A DNA stretch of 64,000 nt from Amphiplicatus sp046296195. Lineage in GTDB: Bacteria; Pseudomonadota; Alphaproteobacteria; Caulobacterales; Parvularculaceae. A program made the position numbers and the translations under genes. The stretch lies in NCBI GenBank assembly GCA_046296195.1, contig JBKBLR010000001.1:214810-278809 (forward strand), read 5' to 3'. This document shows positions 8,746 through 18,183 of this stretch, one piece after another; positions within the stretch are counted from its first letter, which is position 1, and every line of letters begins with the position of its first letter. Under the pieces are notes generated by a model that did no database searches, was not told the origin of the DNA, and saw nothing but the letters and a program-made list of their open reading frames with translations.

Positions 8746-9053
8746 CCGGGGGCGAGCTTTTCGCGCTCATCGACTGGAAGGACGTCGCACGGACGGCGCC
8801 GCCGCTCGCGGTCGCGTTCGTCGCTCTCGGCGCGCTTGCGATGCTGACCCAGCGCGAACGCCGAACCGGCTACCAGCTCGGCGAGGAGTTCACCGCGGAC
8901 GTCGGCGTCGTTGAGATTTGGGATGGGCGTATGGGATATGTGCGTGTCGGCGGCGAGCTCTGGAAAGCCGAAGCCAAAACGCCGCTTGCGCCTGGAACCG
9001 CCGTCAAAGTGGCGCGCAAGGACGGAATGCTGTTAAGGGTCGCGCCGCTCTAG
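8742..9053 (+). CDS. Short NfeD-type protein (membrane anchor plus OB domain)
   Basis: The GTG start at 8742 overlaps the nfeD stop by 4 bases, giving translational coupling. The 103-residue product has an N-terminal hydrophobic segment (PPLAVAFVALGALAML) followed by an NfeD-like OB-fold (FTADVGVVEIWDGRMGYVRVGGELWKA, broken into short beta motifs, with a closing LRVAPL). It lacks the protease domain. In this position such short NfeD proteins usually act with the slipin encoded next. The role is inferred from family and context. Confidence 0.7.
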   Translation: MTGGELFALIDWKDVARTAPPLAVAFVALGALAMLTQRERRTGYQLGEEFTADVGVVEIWDGRMGYVRVGGELWKAEAKTPLAPGTAVKVARKDGMLLRVAPL

Positions 9054-9097
9054 CGCATTGCACGGCGCGCCCGGCAAAGGATTGAAAGGAAGCTTCG

Positions 9098-9850
9098 ATG
9101 CTCGATGGATTTGGCCTGATCGCTCCCCTCGTCATTCTCGGGATCGTCGTCATCACCAACATCTTCAAGATCCTGCGCGAATATGAGCGCGGCGTCGTCT
9201 TCACGCTCGGCCGCGTCGGCCGCAAGGCGGCGGGGCCCGGCATCGTCCTCCTCATCCCGATCATCCAGCAGATGCGCAAAGTCGACATGCGCACGCTCGT
9301 CCACGACGTGCCGGCGCAGGACGTCATCAGCCGCGACAACGTCTCGGTGAAAGTGAACGCGGTCATCTATTACCGCGTCGTCGACGCGGTGCGCGCGGTG
9401 GTGCAGGTCGAGAACTACATGGCGGCGACGAGCCAGCTGGCGCAGACCACGCTGCGCTCGGTGCTCGGCAAGCACGAACTCGACGAGATGCTGCAGGAGC
9501 GCGACAAGCTCAACAAAGACATCCAGGCGATCCTCGACCACCAGACGGAGGCCTGGGGCATCAAGGTTTCGAACGTCGAGATCAAGCATGTCGACGTCGC
9601 GCCCGAGATGATCCGGGCGATCGCCAAGCAGGCCGAGGCCGAGCGCGAGCGGCGGGCGAAGGTCATCTCGGCCGAAGGCGAGCAGCAGGCCGCGGCCAAG
9701 CTCGCCGAGGCCGCGCACATCCTTTCCGGCCAGCAGGGGTCGATGGAGCTTCGCTACCTTAACGCCCTGCAGGAAATCGCCTCCGACCGGTCGAACACCA
9801 TTGTTTTCCCCTTCTCGCTCGAGCAGCTTGGCCGGGCGCTCCGGGGGTGA
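9098..9850 (+). CDS. Slipin (stomatin/prohibitin family, SPFH domain)
   Basis: This 250-residue protein has one N-terminal transmembrane segment (LIAPLVILGIVVITNIF), then the SPFH/band-7 domain starting at LREYERGVVFTLGR and containing VSVKVNAVIYYRV. A charged coiled-coil follows (QAEAERERRAKVISAEGEQQ), then the usual NTIVFP motif near the C-terminus. It oligomerises in the inner membrane and organises membrane microdomains. GAAAGGAAG precedes the ATG at 9098. It is third in the nfeD operon, 44 bases after the second NfeD gene. Confidence 0.93.
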   Translation: MLDGFGLIAPLVILGIVVITNIFKILREYERGVVFTLGRVGRKAAGPGIVLLIPIIQQMRKVDMRTLVHDVPAQDVISRDNVSVKVNAVIYYRVVDAVRAVVQVENYMAATSQLAQTTLRSVLGKHELDEMLQERDKLNKDIQAILDHQTEAWGIKVSNVEIKHVDVAPEMIRAIAKQAEAERERRAKVISAEGEQQAAAKLAEAAHILSGQQGSMELRYLNALQEIASDRSNTIVFPFSLEQLGRALRG

Positions 9851-10015
9851 CAGGATCTTGTTGAAAACCGGCAACAGGGGCTGAAAAGTCGCCGGATTTT
9901 CAGGTTCGAGAGCCGATTACGTCGCCGGCGGCTCGCAAAACCGTGATTTGCGGTTAATCTATCTCCGAAAGCTTCGGCACGTCAGGGAATGGCGGCCGCT
10001 TTACGGGAGGGTCCT

Positions 10016-12439
10016 ATGAATACGCGCCTTTTGGCGAAAGCTTCCTTTATTGCGCTGGCGGTTTCGGCCGGCCCGGCCTTTGCGCAAAGCGCCGTCGACG
10101 CGCTGCGCGACGAGGTGCTGGTGACCGCGACGAAAAAGGCCGACGCGGAGAATGTGCAGGACGTGCCGCTTGCCGTCACCGCCTATGGCGAGGCCCAGCT
10201 CGACGCCCTGAAAGTCCGCGATCTCGGCAATCTCAGCTACAGCGCGCCGAACGTGCAGCTTGAGGACATCGGCACCTCGCGCGGCATCGCCAACTTCTCG
10301 GTGCGGGGCCTCGGCATCAACTCGTCGATCCCCTCGATTGACCCGGCGGTCGGCCTGTTCATCGACGGCGTCTATATCGGCCAGAACGGCGGCCAGGTGC
10401 TCGACATCTTCGACCTCGCCTCGGTCGAACTCCTGCGCGGGCCGCAAGGCATCCTGTTCGGGCGGAACGTCACCGGCGGCGCCGTGCTCGTCAACACCAA
10501 GCGGCCGAATCTCGAAGAATTCGAGGCCTCAGCGAAATTCGCGGTCGACAGCGGCCTGCGCGGCACCGGCGCTAATTACTACGCGATGGGCTCGGTCTCC
10601 GGGCCGCTGATCGAGGGCACGCTGGCGCTGAAGCTCTCGGCCTACTACAACCGCGACAAGGGCTGGCATAAACGCTATCTCGGCGGACCGAACCTGACGG
10701 CGACGGTCGCCGCCATCGGCGGCACGGCGGCCTTCCTTCAGGGCCTCGGCTATCCGATCGCCGTCAACACGCCGGACGAATTCGTCAATCACGGCCAGGC
10801 CGAAACCTGGATGGTGCGCCCCTCGCTCCTGTGGGCGATTTCGGACAGCGCCGAACTCATCGTCCGGTACGAGCATGGCGACAGCTCCGGCGACGGCCCG
10901 TCGGCGCAGAACCATCCCGGATTCAACGCGCCTTACGACACCGCCGGCGGCGTCGCGGTGCCGCCCTCGGTCTCGACCAACGTCTTTTTTAGCGCGCCGA
11001 AGGACAGCTTCACCTTCTCGATCGACGAGCCCGGCTTCTACAAGTTCGAATGGGATGCGGTGACCGCCGAGCTCAATATCGACGTGCCCTTCGGCGACGG
11101 CACCATCACCAACATCTTCGGCTGGCGCGACACGTCGGGCTCGACCTTCAGCGACATCGACGCGACGCCGTTCTGGCTGTTCCACGCCGGTTCGATCACC
11201 GCCTATGATCAGCTGTCGAACGAATTGCGTTACTCCGGCACGTTCGGGCGGCTCGGAACGACGATCGGGTTCTATTACTTCACGTCGGACAACGCCTATG
11301 AGGAACAGCGCTTACTCCTCGGCGCCCGCCAGTCCTTCTTCGGCGGCGGCATCCAGGACGCCCGCCAGTTCGGCGTCTTCGGCCAGCTCGAATATGGGTT
11401 GACCGACACTTTCGACCTGATCGCCGGCGTTCGCTACACGAACGAGAAGAAGTCGGTCGACATCTACAATCTCATCCCGCCGTTCACCAACGCGCCGCCG
11501 CCGGCGCCGATCGCCAGCTGCTCGATCTTTGACGGATCGTGCGGGGTCGATTTCAGCGAGACGCGGACGTGGAAGAACGTGACGCCCAAGTTCGGCTTCC
11601 AATGGGCGGCGCGCGACTGGTTCAATGTTTACGGACACTGGACCGAGGGCGTGCGTTCGGGCGGCTACAACTTCCGCAACACGGCGGCGCTGATCCCGAT
11701 CGAAGGCTTCGACGAAGAACAAGTCCAGACGATCGAGTTCGGCTTCAAGGCCCAGCCTGCGGACGGCCGCGCGACGATCAACGTCGCGGTCTTCCGGACC
11801 GACATCGACGACATGCAGCGCGAGGTGAACTTGCCCGACCCGGCCGCCGGCGTCGTCCAGCTCATCCGCAACACCGCGAACGCGCACATCTTCGGCATCG
11901 AGATTGAGGCCCAGTACGCGATCACGGATAACCTGCTGATCACCGGCAATCTTGGCCGCCTCAATGGCGAGTATGAAGACGTGTTCTTCAACCTGAACAG
12001 CGACTTCGTGGACAATGTCACCGGCACGCCGACGACGACCGGCATCCAGAACCTGCCGCTCGACACCGACATCATCGACATCCGGGATCGCCTGCTCGAG
12101 ATCCCGCGTCTTGCGCCCTGGACCTATGGCATGGGCTTCGTCCACTCGATGCGTCTTACCGACACCTTCTCCGTCGATACGCGCTTCAACTGGTCGCATC
12201 GTGACGCCAACTTCTACACCGACAACAACCTCGGCATCCTCAACGGCGCCGACATGATCGACGCGACGATCGCCCTCAATATCGGCGAGAAGGCGATTTT
12301 CTCGATCTATGGGCAGAACCTCCTCAACGAGGTGACGCATGGCGGTGAAACGCAGTTGCCGCGCGCGCTCGGCGGCGGCTCCTTCGCGCCCCTCAACAAG
12401 GGCCGCGTCGCCGGGGTCGAACTGCAGCTGAAGTTCTAA
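10016..12439 (+). CDS. TonB-dependent outer-membrane receptor
   Basis: The 807-residue protein has a signal peptide ending at GPAFAQ, a TonB-box-like DEVLVTATK at the mature N-terminus, a plug domain (PNVQLEDIG, FSVRGLG, FIDGVYIG, VELLRGPQGILFGRN), a 22-strand barrel region and a C-terminal Phe (ELQLKF), the outer-membrane insertion signal. The ATG at 10016 has GGGAGGG five bases upstream and is preferred over the in-frame ATG at 9989. It resembles the receptors annotated as Fe-siderophore or substrate-unknown in sphingomonads and hyphomonads. The substrate cannot be inferred, because no transporter or uptake genes flank it. A strong terminator follows. Confidence 0.92.
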   Translation: MNTRLLAKASFIALAVSAGPAFAQSAVDALRDEVLVTATKKADAENVQDVPLAVTAYGEAQLDALKVRDLGNLSYSAPNVQLEDIGTSRGIANFSVRGLGINSSIPSIDPAVGLFIDGVYIGQNGGQVLDIFDLASVELLRGPQGILFGRNVTGGAVLVNTKRPNLEEFEASAKFAVDSGLRGTGANYYAMGSVSGPLIEGTLALKLSAYYNRDKGWHKRYLGGPNLTATVAAIGGTAAFLQGLGYPIAVNTPDEFVNHGQAETWMVRPSLLWAISDSAELIVRYEHGDSSGDGPSAQNHPGFNAPYDTAGGVAVPPSVSTNVFFSAPKDSFTFSIDEPGFYKFEWDAVTAELNIDVPFGDGTITNIFGWRDTSGSTFSDIDATPFWLFHAGSITAYDQLSNELRYSGTFGRLGTTIGFYYFTSDNAYEEQRLLLGARQSFFGGGIQDARQFGVFGQLEYGLTDTFDLIAGVRYTNEKKSVDIYNLIPPFTNAPPPAPIASCSIFDGSCGVDFSETRTWKNVTPKFGFQWAARDWFNVYGHWTEGVRSGGYNFRNTAALIPIEGFDEEQVQTIEFGFKAQPADGRATINVAVFRTDIDDMQREVNLPDPAAGVVQLIRNTANAHIFGIEIEAQYAITDNLLITGNLGRLNGEYEDVFFNLNSDFVDNVTGTPTTTGIQNLPLDTDIIDIRDRLLEIPRLAPWTYGMGFVHSMRLTDTFSVDTRFNWSHRDANFYTDNNLGILNGADMIDATIALNIGEKAIFSIYGQNLLNEVTHGGETQLPRALGGGSFAPLNKGRVAGVELQLKF

Positions 12440-12463
12440 GAAGCCTCGCCTGACTTTCATCGG

Positions 12464-12496
12464 AAGGCCCGGACCCCGCAGTCCGGGCCTTTTCTT
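12464..12496 (+). terminator. Intrinsic terminator of the TonB receptor gene
   Basis: The stem AAGGCCCGGAC, with a short loop and GTCCGGGCCTT, is followed by a T-rich run (TTTCTTTG). It lies 25 bases after the stop. Confidence 0.85.
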
Positions 12497-12710
12497 TGAG
12501 CCGCGTTTGCCGGACGCGGCTGGCGGCCATGGGGCGCGTTCCCCAAGATGCGAAGCGGGGATCGGATTCAATCCGCGCAAAACGCCGCATCGAGACCCCG
12601 CCCCGCCGCCTCGCATTTCGCAGACCGTGGTCTAGTCTGGCGTCATGGCGGTCGGCGAATCGGCCGCCGCCCCGCCGCCCCGCCACCCCACCGCTTGGCC
12701 GCCGCTTCTT

Positions 12711-12950
12711 ATGACCACGCTCGAAGCCGACATCGACGCCCGGGGCCTCAGATGCCCGCTGCCCGTCTTGAAGATGGAGGCGGTCCTGCGCCGCATGGCC
12801 CCCGGCGCGCGCCTCAGGATCGCCGCCGACGACCCGCTTGCGGCCGTCGACATCCCGCAGTTCGCACGCCTTGGCGGTCACGCCTGCGAGAGGGTCGAGG
12901 CGGGCGAAGAGCTTTGCGTCTTTCTTGTCACGCGGGGCGAAAAACCGTGA
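12711..12950 (+). CDS. TusA/SirA-like sulfur-carrier protein
   Basis: The 79-residue product is the length of TusA-family proteins and contains DARGLRCPLPVLK, with the Cys of the CPxP motif that carries the persulfide sulfur. IAADDPLAAVDIPQF follows, typical of the second half. TusA-like proteins pass sulfur from cysteine desulfurases to tRNA thiolation or other acceptors. The in-frame ATG at 12645 would add 22 Ala/Pro-rich residues unlike the family, so I use the one at 12711; neither has a strong ribosome-binding site. The gene stands alone, so a specific pathway is not assigned. Confidence 0.85.
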   Translation: MTTLEADIDARGLRCPLPVLKMEAVLRRMAPGARLRIAADDPLAAVDIPQFARLGGHACERVEAGEELCVFLVTRGEKP

Positions 12951-13108
12951 GACTTCGAGGGCCCGGCCTTGCCAGCCGCAGCGGCGGCGGCGCCAAATTG
13001 TGTTTCGGCGTGGTAAAGGTTAATGTGCCGAGGGTCGTTCTCCCGTGAACGTCCTGTCGCCGGCGGGGCCCTCATGCGCCCGAGCCGGCATCGGGGAGTC
13101 GAGGGGTT

Positions 13109-14422
13109 ATGAGGGAAAAACAGTCGATGGTCACAACCGGACTTCGCCGGGCGCTGTTCGGCGCCGTGGCGGCTTCGGCCCTTGCGTTCTCCATGAGCGG
13201 GGTCGCACACGCCAATTACGAGATCGGCCTCAACGCCTACAAGCAGGGCCAATATGACGTCGCCGTCGACATCTGGCGCCGCTTCGCCGTCGCTGGCGAT
13301 GTGCGGTCGATGAAAGCCCTTGGCGACGTCTTTTCGGGCGCCGCGCTTGAAGACGCCAAGGGCGCGAAAATTCCGCTCGAGACCGGCAAGAAGATCGATA
13401 ATGTCGAGGCGCTGCGCTGGTATTCGCTCGCCGCCTATCACCGCTTCAACGAAGGCTTCCAGCTACCCTCGGCCGAAGAGCGAAATGCGCAGATCCTCGC
13501 CGAGGAGAGGCTCCCCGAAATCCGCTTTCGCATGTCGACGAGCGACGTCGCCAAGGCCGAAAAGCTCGTTTCCGACACCTTCGAGCGCGGCAGCCCCTAT
13601 GACCTTTACACGCTCGGCGACATGTACCGCCGCGGCGCCGGCGTCGAGAAGAACAACGTCAAGGCGCTGACGATGTATGCTCTCGCCAAAGCGCGCGGCG
13701 TCGGCGCAGCCTCGATCGCTTTCGAAGAGCTCGAAGCGCTGATGACGAAGAAGGAAGTCGACAGCGCGCTCGAGAAGGTCGTCGGCTGGCAGCCGCCGCT
13801 TCCTGAGGAGCACACTGGCCAGACGCCGCAGCAGAAAGAGCTCGAGCGCACCAAGAAGGAGCTTGAGGAGCTGCGCCTGCAGCAGGCGCTTTCCGCCATC
13901 GCCGACATCGACGTCGAGCTGATCCAGCGCGCCCTCAAATCGCTCGGCATGTATTACGGCCCGATCGACAACACGATGGGCGCCGAGACCCGGGAGGCGA
14001 TCCGCCGCTTCCAGTATTCGCGCATCAGCTCCGATACGACGCTGACCGAAGACGAGAAAGACGCGGTGAGAACCGGCGTGCTCACCGCGCGCCAGACGGT
14101 CGAGCTGTTCGCGGCGGCGGCGGCCGAAGGCCATCCGATGTCGCAATATGTCTACGGCGTCATGCATGTGCGCGGAATCGGCGTCGTGCAGGACGGCGAC
14201 AAGGCGCTAGAATGGCTGAGCCGCGCGGCGAAAGCCGATCTCGCCATCGCGCATTATGCGCTCGGCGTCGTTTATCGCGACTCAACGCCCGGCCTCAATC
14301 CGGTCAGGCCGGACAAGGCCAAGGCGGCGATCCATTTCGCGCGCGCCCAGTCGCTCGGCTACCGGCCGGCGGCGGAAGCGCTCCGTCAGCTTGAGTTCGA
14401 AAAGCCGCGCGGCATCGAGTAG
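13109..14422 (+). CDS. Secreted Sel1-repeat protein with peptidoglycan-binding domain
   Basis: The protein (437 aa) has a signal peptide cut near VAHA-NYE. A TPR/Sel1-type region follows (NAYKQGQYDVAVDIWRR, LYTLGDMYRRGAGVEKN), then a PG_binding_1 domain (VELIQRALKSLGMYYGPID, ETREAIRRFQ at about 270-300), then two more Sel1 repeats (YVYGVMHVRGIGV, AIHYALGVVYRD). The ATG at 13109 follows GAGGGG. The architecture suggests a periplasmic scaffold that touches the cell wall. The gene lies 16 bases upstream of the beta-helix protein, so the two are probably one operon and may work together. Confidence 0.8.
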   Translation: MREKQSMVTTGLRRALFGAVAASALAFSMSGVAHANYEIGLNAYKQGQYDVAVDIWRRFAVAGDVRSMKALGDVFSGAALEDAKGAKIPLETGKKIDNVEALRWYSLAAYHRFNEGFQLPSAEERNAQILAEERLPEIRFRMSTSDVAKAEKLVSDTFERGSPYDLYTLGDMYRRGAGVEKNNVKALTMYALAKARGVGAASIAFEELEALMTKKEVDSALEKVVGWQPPLPEEHTGQTPQQKELERTKKELEELRLQQALSAIADIDVELIQRALKSLGMYYGPIDNTMGAETREAIRRFQYSRISSDTTLTEDEKDAVRTGVLTARQTVELFAAAAAEGHPMSQYVYGVMHVRGIGVVQDGDKALEWLSRAAKADLAIAHYALGVVYRDSTPGLNPVRPDKAKAAIHFARAQSLGYRPAAEALRQLEFEKPRGIE

Positions 14423-14438
14423 GTAGGAGAAGAGGCCC

Positions 14439-15862
14439 ATGAAACGCGTACTGACTTTTATGGCGGCGGCGAGCGGCCTCTCGATCGCGCTCGCCTCGGC
14501 CGCTGACGCGCAGACCCTCGGCGGCTTCCCGATCCGCGAACCGGGCGCGACGCGCCCCTCGCCTGGCGACGGCGCGGGCGCCGGCCCTGCCGGGCCGTCC
14601 TCACGCAACGAAGTCATCGTCAGCCAGGACGCCGGCAGCCGCGTGACGACGATCGCGCAGGCGATGCGCCTCGTGCGGCCGGGCGGCACCATCCTCGTCA
14701 AGGGCGGCACCTATAACGAGAACATCGTCGTCACCAAGCCGGTCGAAATCCGCGGCGTTCCGGGCGATTATGGCCGCAACGCCGTCATTCGCCCGAACCC
14801 GGCGGAATCCTGCATTTCGATCTCCCCGGACTCGGCGCTGGCGACGGTGAGCCTTTCGCAGCTGATTTTTGAATTTGACGACCGGTCCCCCTCGGGCGCC
14901 TGCGTCGACATCAAGGGCGGCACCGTCACCGTCGCCGACAGCTTCATCATCCCGGCCAATTCCGATATTCCGCTGCGGGCCGCCTATGGCCCGCTCGGCG
15001 GCTCGCTGCGGCCCGAACTCGTCGATCACTTGGCGCGTCCGCCGCGCGACCGCAATGACCGGCTCAGCGACGACGCCGCGCGCCTTGAAGGCTATGTGCG
15101 CCGGCACGCCCAGCCGGTCGGCGCGGAAAAACGCGACTGGTCGCTCGTCTCGGGCCCGGGCTCGGTCGAGCAGTTCGCCNNNNNNNNNNCCATGTGCGCG
15201 GCGCCAAGGGCGTCGGCCTGCTGACCGGCCCCGCTTCGGGGATCCGCGTCGCCGCCGGCGACGTCCGCCTCAACGGCAACGTCATCGTGGGCGCGCGCAC
15301 GGCGGTCAATTTCGCCAGCGAGCGCAACGCCGTCATCAAGGGCTCGCTGTCGAATAACGTCGTCATTGGCAATGGCGTCGGCATTGCGGCCTCCGGCATC
15401 GCCGCCGACCTCATCCTGACGCGCAACACCATTCGCTATAACGCCGGTCCCGGCGTCACCGCTGACGTCTATGACGGCGTCAAGATCATCGGCAACGAGA
15501 TCACCGGCAACGAGATGGGCATCTATCTCTCCGAGAAGGTGCGCTCGGCGTCGGTCAACTCGAACCTCGTCGCGCAGAACTTCGTCGACGCCATGCGGGT
15601 CTCGTCCGGCTTTTTCGGCGCGGTCGGCGGCAACACTTTCGCCGAAAACGGCGGCTGCACGATCCAGTTCTATTCGGCGGAGCAGAAGATCATCAACAAC
15701 GCCGACATCAAGGTGACGGCGTTCCGCGATTTCACGCCGGTCGTCGCCTATGAAGGCACCAATTATGCGGTCGGCAACGCCGGCGACGCCAAGAAGAAAC
15801 CTCGCAAGAAGAAGGGCGACGAGGGAACGATCGAGCTCGCGTCCTGCAACGCGCCGCTCTGA
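14439..15862 (+). CDS. Secreted right-handed beta-helix repeat protein, split by an assembly gap
   Basis: The N-terminal part (14439 to the gap) has a signal peptide ending ADAQ and then IVKGGTYNENIVVTKPVEIRG split over short beta coils, the pattern of pectate-lyase-like beta-helices (family NosD/DUF1565). After ten N at 15180-15189 the same type of repeat continues in a different frame (NGNVIVGARTAVNF, LTRNTIRYN, VKIIGNEITGNEMGIYL) to the stop at 15862. The true gap must be 2 mod 3 long for the gene to be intact. The C-terminus is Lys-rich (AKKKPRKKKGDEG). No catalytic residues can be claimed. It is co-oriented with the Sel1 gene. Confidence 0.75.
15180..15189. other. Assembly gap (10 N) inside the beta-helix gene
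   Basis: Ten N join two contigs. The coding frame changes across the gap. Unlike the other gap, the bases on both sides read as parts of one protein type. Confidence 0.95.
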
Positions 15863-15887
15863 TCATCAGACCCTGCGACCAGCAAAG

Positions 15888-15912
15888 CGCCCCCGGAAAC
15901 GGGGGCGTTTTC
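15888..15912 (+). terminator. Intrinsic terminator between the beta-helix gene and tRNA-Leu (probably bidirectional)
   Basis: A perfect stem CGCCCCCG / CGGGGGCG with loop GAAA is followed by TTTT on the plus strand. Read on the minus strand it lies 27 bases past the tRNA-Leu 3' end, with a weaker CTTTGCT tail. Confidence 0.85.
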
Positions 15913-15938
15913 ATGTGATGGGTCCTGCAGAGGCTTCC

Positions 15939-16024
15939 TGGTGCGGGCGGTCGGGGTCGAACCGACACTCCTTTGGGGAACCAGATTTTGAGTCTGGCGC
16001 GTCTGCCAATTCCGCCACGCCCGC
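15939..16024 (-). tRNA. tRNA-Leu (anticodon CAA)
   Basis: On the minus strand the acceptor GCGGGCG pairs with CGCCCGC, followed by A and an encoded CCA. The anticodon arm is CCAGA-CTCAAAA-TCTGG, giving anticodon CAA. A long variable arm (TTCCCCAAAGGAGTG) is as expected for a class II tRNA, and the T arm contains GGTTCGACC. Length 86 with CCA. Confidence 0.95.
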
Positions 16025-16168
16025 ACGAAAGCTGGATGGCGTTATAGGGCGGCGTGCGGAAAAGGAAACCGGTCAGGGCGCGGCAGGCCCCGCCGCGCCG
16101 TCACCAAAAAATAACCGTGAAGCGGCGATAAGCAGCGGTGGCGCTTGCCTTCAAGCGCGTTCACGGAC

Positions 16169-16921
16169 ATGGGTCCCATGCCTTCCCTCGCCGCCAGCCG
16201 CGCTCCGATGCCCTCAGTCGATCCCGATGAAGAAGCCCGGCACGCGGTCGACGCGCGCTACGGCGTCATCGATCTCTTCCGCGAGATGATCGCCGATCTC
16301 GACGCCCGCTGGCGCGCGGCGCGCGCCGGAGAAAGCCGCGAAGCTGCGGCCGTCGCAGCGCCCGAGGCCGCGCTCGGCGAGATCGTCGACCGCCTCGACG
16401 AACGCGCTTTCGGCCTTCTGCTGCTTCTTCTCGCTTTGCCCTGCACGCCGCCTTTCGTTTATCTCCTGCCGCAGATTGTTTCCGTGCCGATGCTGGCGCT
16501 CGCCGCGCAGATGGCGGCCGGGCGCCAGTCGCCCTGGTTCCCTCAGTGGATCCGCACGCGGCGCCTGTCGCTCGACGAATTCACCAAGGTGCTCGATTTC
16601 TGCGAGAAATATGTCCGTTGGATCGAGCGGATCGCGCGCCCGCGGCTGCCGGCGGTGACGGGCCGGGCCGGCGCGCGCCTCGTCGGCGCCCTGATGATGG
16701 TGCCCGCGTTGTCGATCCTCGCCCCCTTTCCCGGCACCAACACCGTGCCGGGAATCGGCATCGCCGTCGCCGCGCTCGGCCTCATCCAGCGCGACGGCCT
16801 TCTCGTCATCCTCGGCCTCGCCATCGGACTCCTTTGGGTGACGGCTTTCGTGCTCGTCGCCGTGTTCTTCGGTGTCGAGCTCGCCGCCATGCTCAAGAGC
16901 TGGTTCGCCGGGCTTTTCTGA
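16169..16921 (+). CDS. ExoD-like membrane protein
   Basis: The protein of about 250 residues has an N-terminal cytoplasmic region and then the ExoD family core: LDERAFGLLLLLLALPCTPPF, split around the first helix, then a WIERIARPRLP segment and a PFPGTNTVPGIGIAV motif before the last helices. ExoD was named for exopolysaccharide and alkali effects in rhizobia; its biochemical role is unknown. The frame opens at a TTG at 16145. I use the ATG at 16169 (another ATG lies at 16178); no ribosome-binding site is clear. A 68-base gap separates it from dsbB. Confidence 0.8.
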   Translation: MGPMPSLAASRAPMPSVDPDEEARHAVDARYGVIDLFREMIADLDARWRAARAGESREAAAVAAPEAALGEIVDRLDERAFGLLLLLLALPCTPPFVYLLPQIVSVPMLALAAQMAAGRQSPWFPQWIRTRRLSLDEFTKVLDFCEKYVRWIERIARPRLPAVTGRAGARLVGALMMVPALSILAPFPGTNTVPGIGIAVAALGLIQRDGLLVILGLAIGLLWVTAFVLVAVFFGVELAAMLKSWFAGLF

Positions 16922-16989
16922 CCGCGACGCTATCGCCCGCGACGATCTGCGCGAGGGCTGCGCGCCCCGCGTCGATCTATGGTCGCTCC

Positions 16990-17559
16990 ATGGAACTTGC
17001 CGGATTAATTCCTACGGGGCCTCGCGGCGCTCTGGCGTTCGCCGCGGCGTCGAGCGCGCTTCTGCTCGCCGGCGCGCATGCCTTCGAGCATATCGGGGGT
17101 CTTGCCCCTTGTCCGCTTTGCCTCGATCAGCGCCAGGCGCACTGGGCGGGCCTCGGCGTCGCGCTCGCGGGCCTTGCGCTCGCCGCGGCGTTCAAGGCCA
17201 AACGCGTAGCCGCCGCCGCCGCCGGCGCCTGCGCGCTCGTCTATCTCTTCAGCGCCGGCCTTGCCTTCTATCACGCCGGGGTCGAGCATAAATTCTGGCC
17301 GGGACCGACCACTTGCTCCGGCGCCGGGCCCGTCAGCCTTGATCCTTCAGCGCTCGACGCCGTGTTGAAGGGAGCAGCACCGGTCGTCTCGTGCACCGAG
17401 GCCGCTTGGACGCTCTTCGGCGTTTCCATGGCGGGCTACAATCTGCTGGCCTCGGCGGCGTTGTTCGCCCTGTGCGCGGTCGCCGCGGCGCGCGCGATCG
17501 GCGAAGCCCGGAGCGCCGCCCGCCCGCGCGCGCGAAACGACCGCAAGGTGAGCGCATGA
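16990..17559 (+). CDS. dsbB: Disulfide bond formation protein DsbB
   Basis: The 189-residue, four-helix inner-membrane protein reoxidises periplasmic DsbA and passes electrons to ubiquinone. The quinone-proximal pair is CPLC (Cys41/Cys44) in LAPCPLCLDQRQAHW. The second periplasmic loop holds Cys residues in TTCSGAG and VVSCTEA, the pair that reacts with DsbA. The ATG at 16990 gives a standard length. Its stop overlaps the COQ7 start (ATGA), so the two genes are translationally coupled; both products deal with quinones. No dsbA is in the window. Confidence 0.9.
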   Translation: MELAGLIPTGPRGALAFAAASSALLLAGAHAFEHIGGLAPCPLCLDQRQAHWAGLGVALAGLALAAAFKAKRVAAAAAGACALVYLFSAGLAFYHAGVEHKFWPGPTTCSGAGPVSLDPSALDAVLKGAAPVVSCTEAAWTLFGVSMAGYNLLASAALFALCAVAAARAIGEARSAARPRARNDRKVSA

Positions 17560-18104
17560 GCGCCCCGCTGCGACCGGGCGCGCGCGACCAGCGTCTCGCC
17601 GAGATGCTGCGCGTCGATCACGCAGGCGAATATGGCGCGGTGCAGATCTATCGCGGCCAGCGGGCCATTTTTGACCGCGCGCCGGGGCGCGCCGACATCG
17701 CCGCGCGTCTGAAGAAGATGGAGGACGGCGAAGCGTCGCACCTCGCCGCCTTCGACAGCCTTCTCGCCGAGCGCCGCGTGCGCCCGACCCTTCTCGCGCC
17801 GGTCTGGAACGCCGCCGGTTACGCGCTCGGCCTGACGACCGCGCTGATGGGCGAGAAAGCCGCGATGGCGGCGACCGCCGCTGTCGAGGAGGTGATCGAG
17901 AAGCACTATGCGGCGCAGGCCGACGAGATTCGGGAGGCGGAGCCTGCGCTCGCTCAAACCGTCGCCGCGTTCCGCGACGACGAACTGGCCCACAAGGCGA
18001 CGGCGGAAGCGCACGGCGCGATGGAGGCGCCCGCCTATCCGCTGATGCGGCTTCTGATCCAGGCGGGCTGCCGGGCCGCAATCAGGCTCTCCGAGAAGAT
18101 CTGA
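17556..18104 (+). CDS. coq7: COQ7 family 3-demethoxyubiquinol 3-hydroxylase
   Basis: This di-iron hydroxylase performs a late ring hydroxylation in ubiquinone synthesis at the membrane surface. The 182-residue protein contains the iron-ligand set of the family: HAGEYGA, EDGEASHLAAF, VEEVIEKHY and DDELAHK, in the order and spacing of a four-helix ferritin-like bundle. The ATG start overlaps the dsbB stop by 4 bases. It is the only ubiquinone gene in the window; it replaces UbiF in many alphaproteobacteria. Confidence 0.93.
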   Translation: MSAPLRPGARDQRLAEMLRVDHAGEYGAVQIYRGQRAIFDRAPGRADIAARLKKMEDGEASHLAAFDSLLAERRVRPTLLAPVWNAAGYALGLTTALMGEKAAMAATAAVEEVIEKHYAAQADEIREAEPALAQTVAAFRDDELAHKATAEAHGAMEAPAYPLMRLLIQAGCRAAIRLSEKI

Positions 18105-18183
18105 CGCGCCGGCGCCGATTGCTTTGGCGGCGCGGCCGGCGCAGGATTCACCGTCAAGGGATCAGCAACTTCAGGACCACGTC

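Noticed and set aside
11312..12616. Minus-strand frame of 434 aa opposite the TonB receptor
   Set aside because: Its composition is that of an antisense shadow; the plus strand carries unmistakable TonB-receptor motifs.
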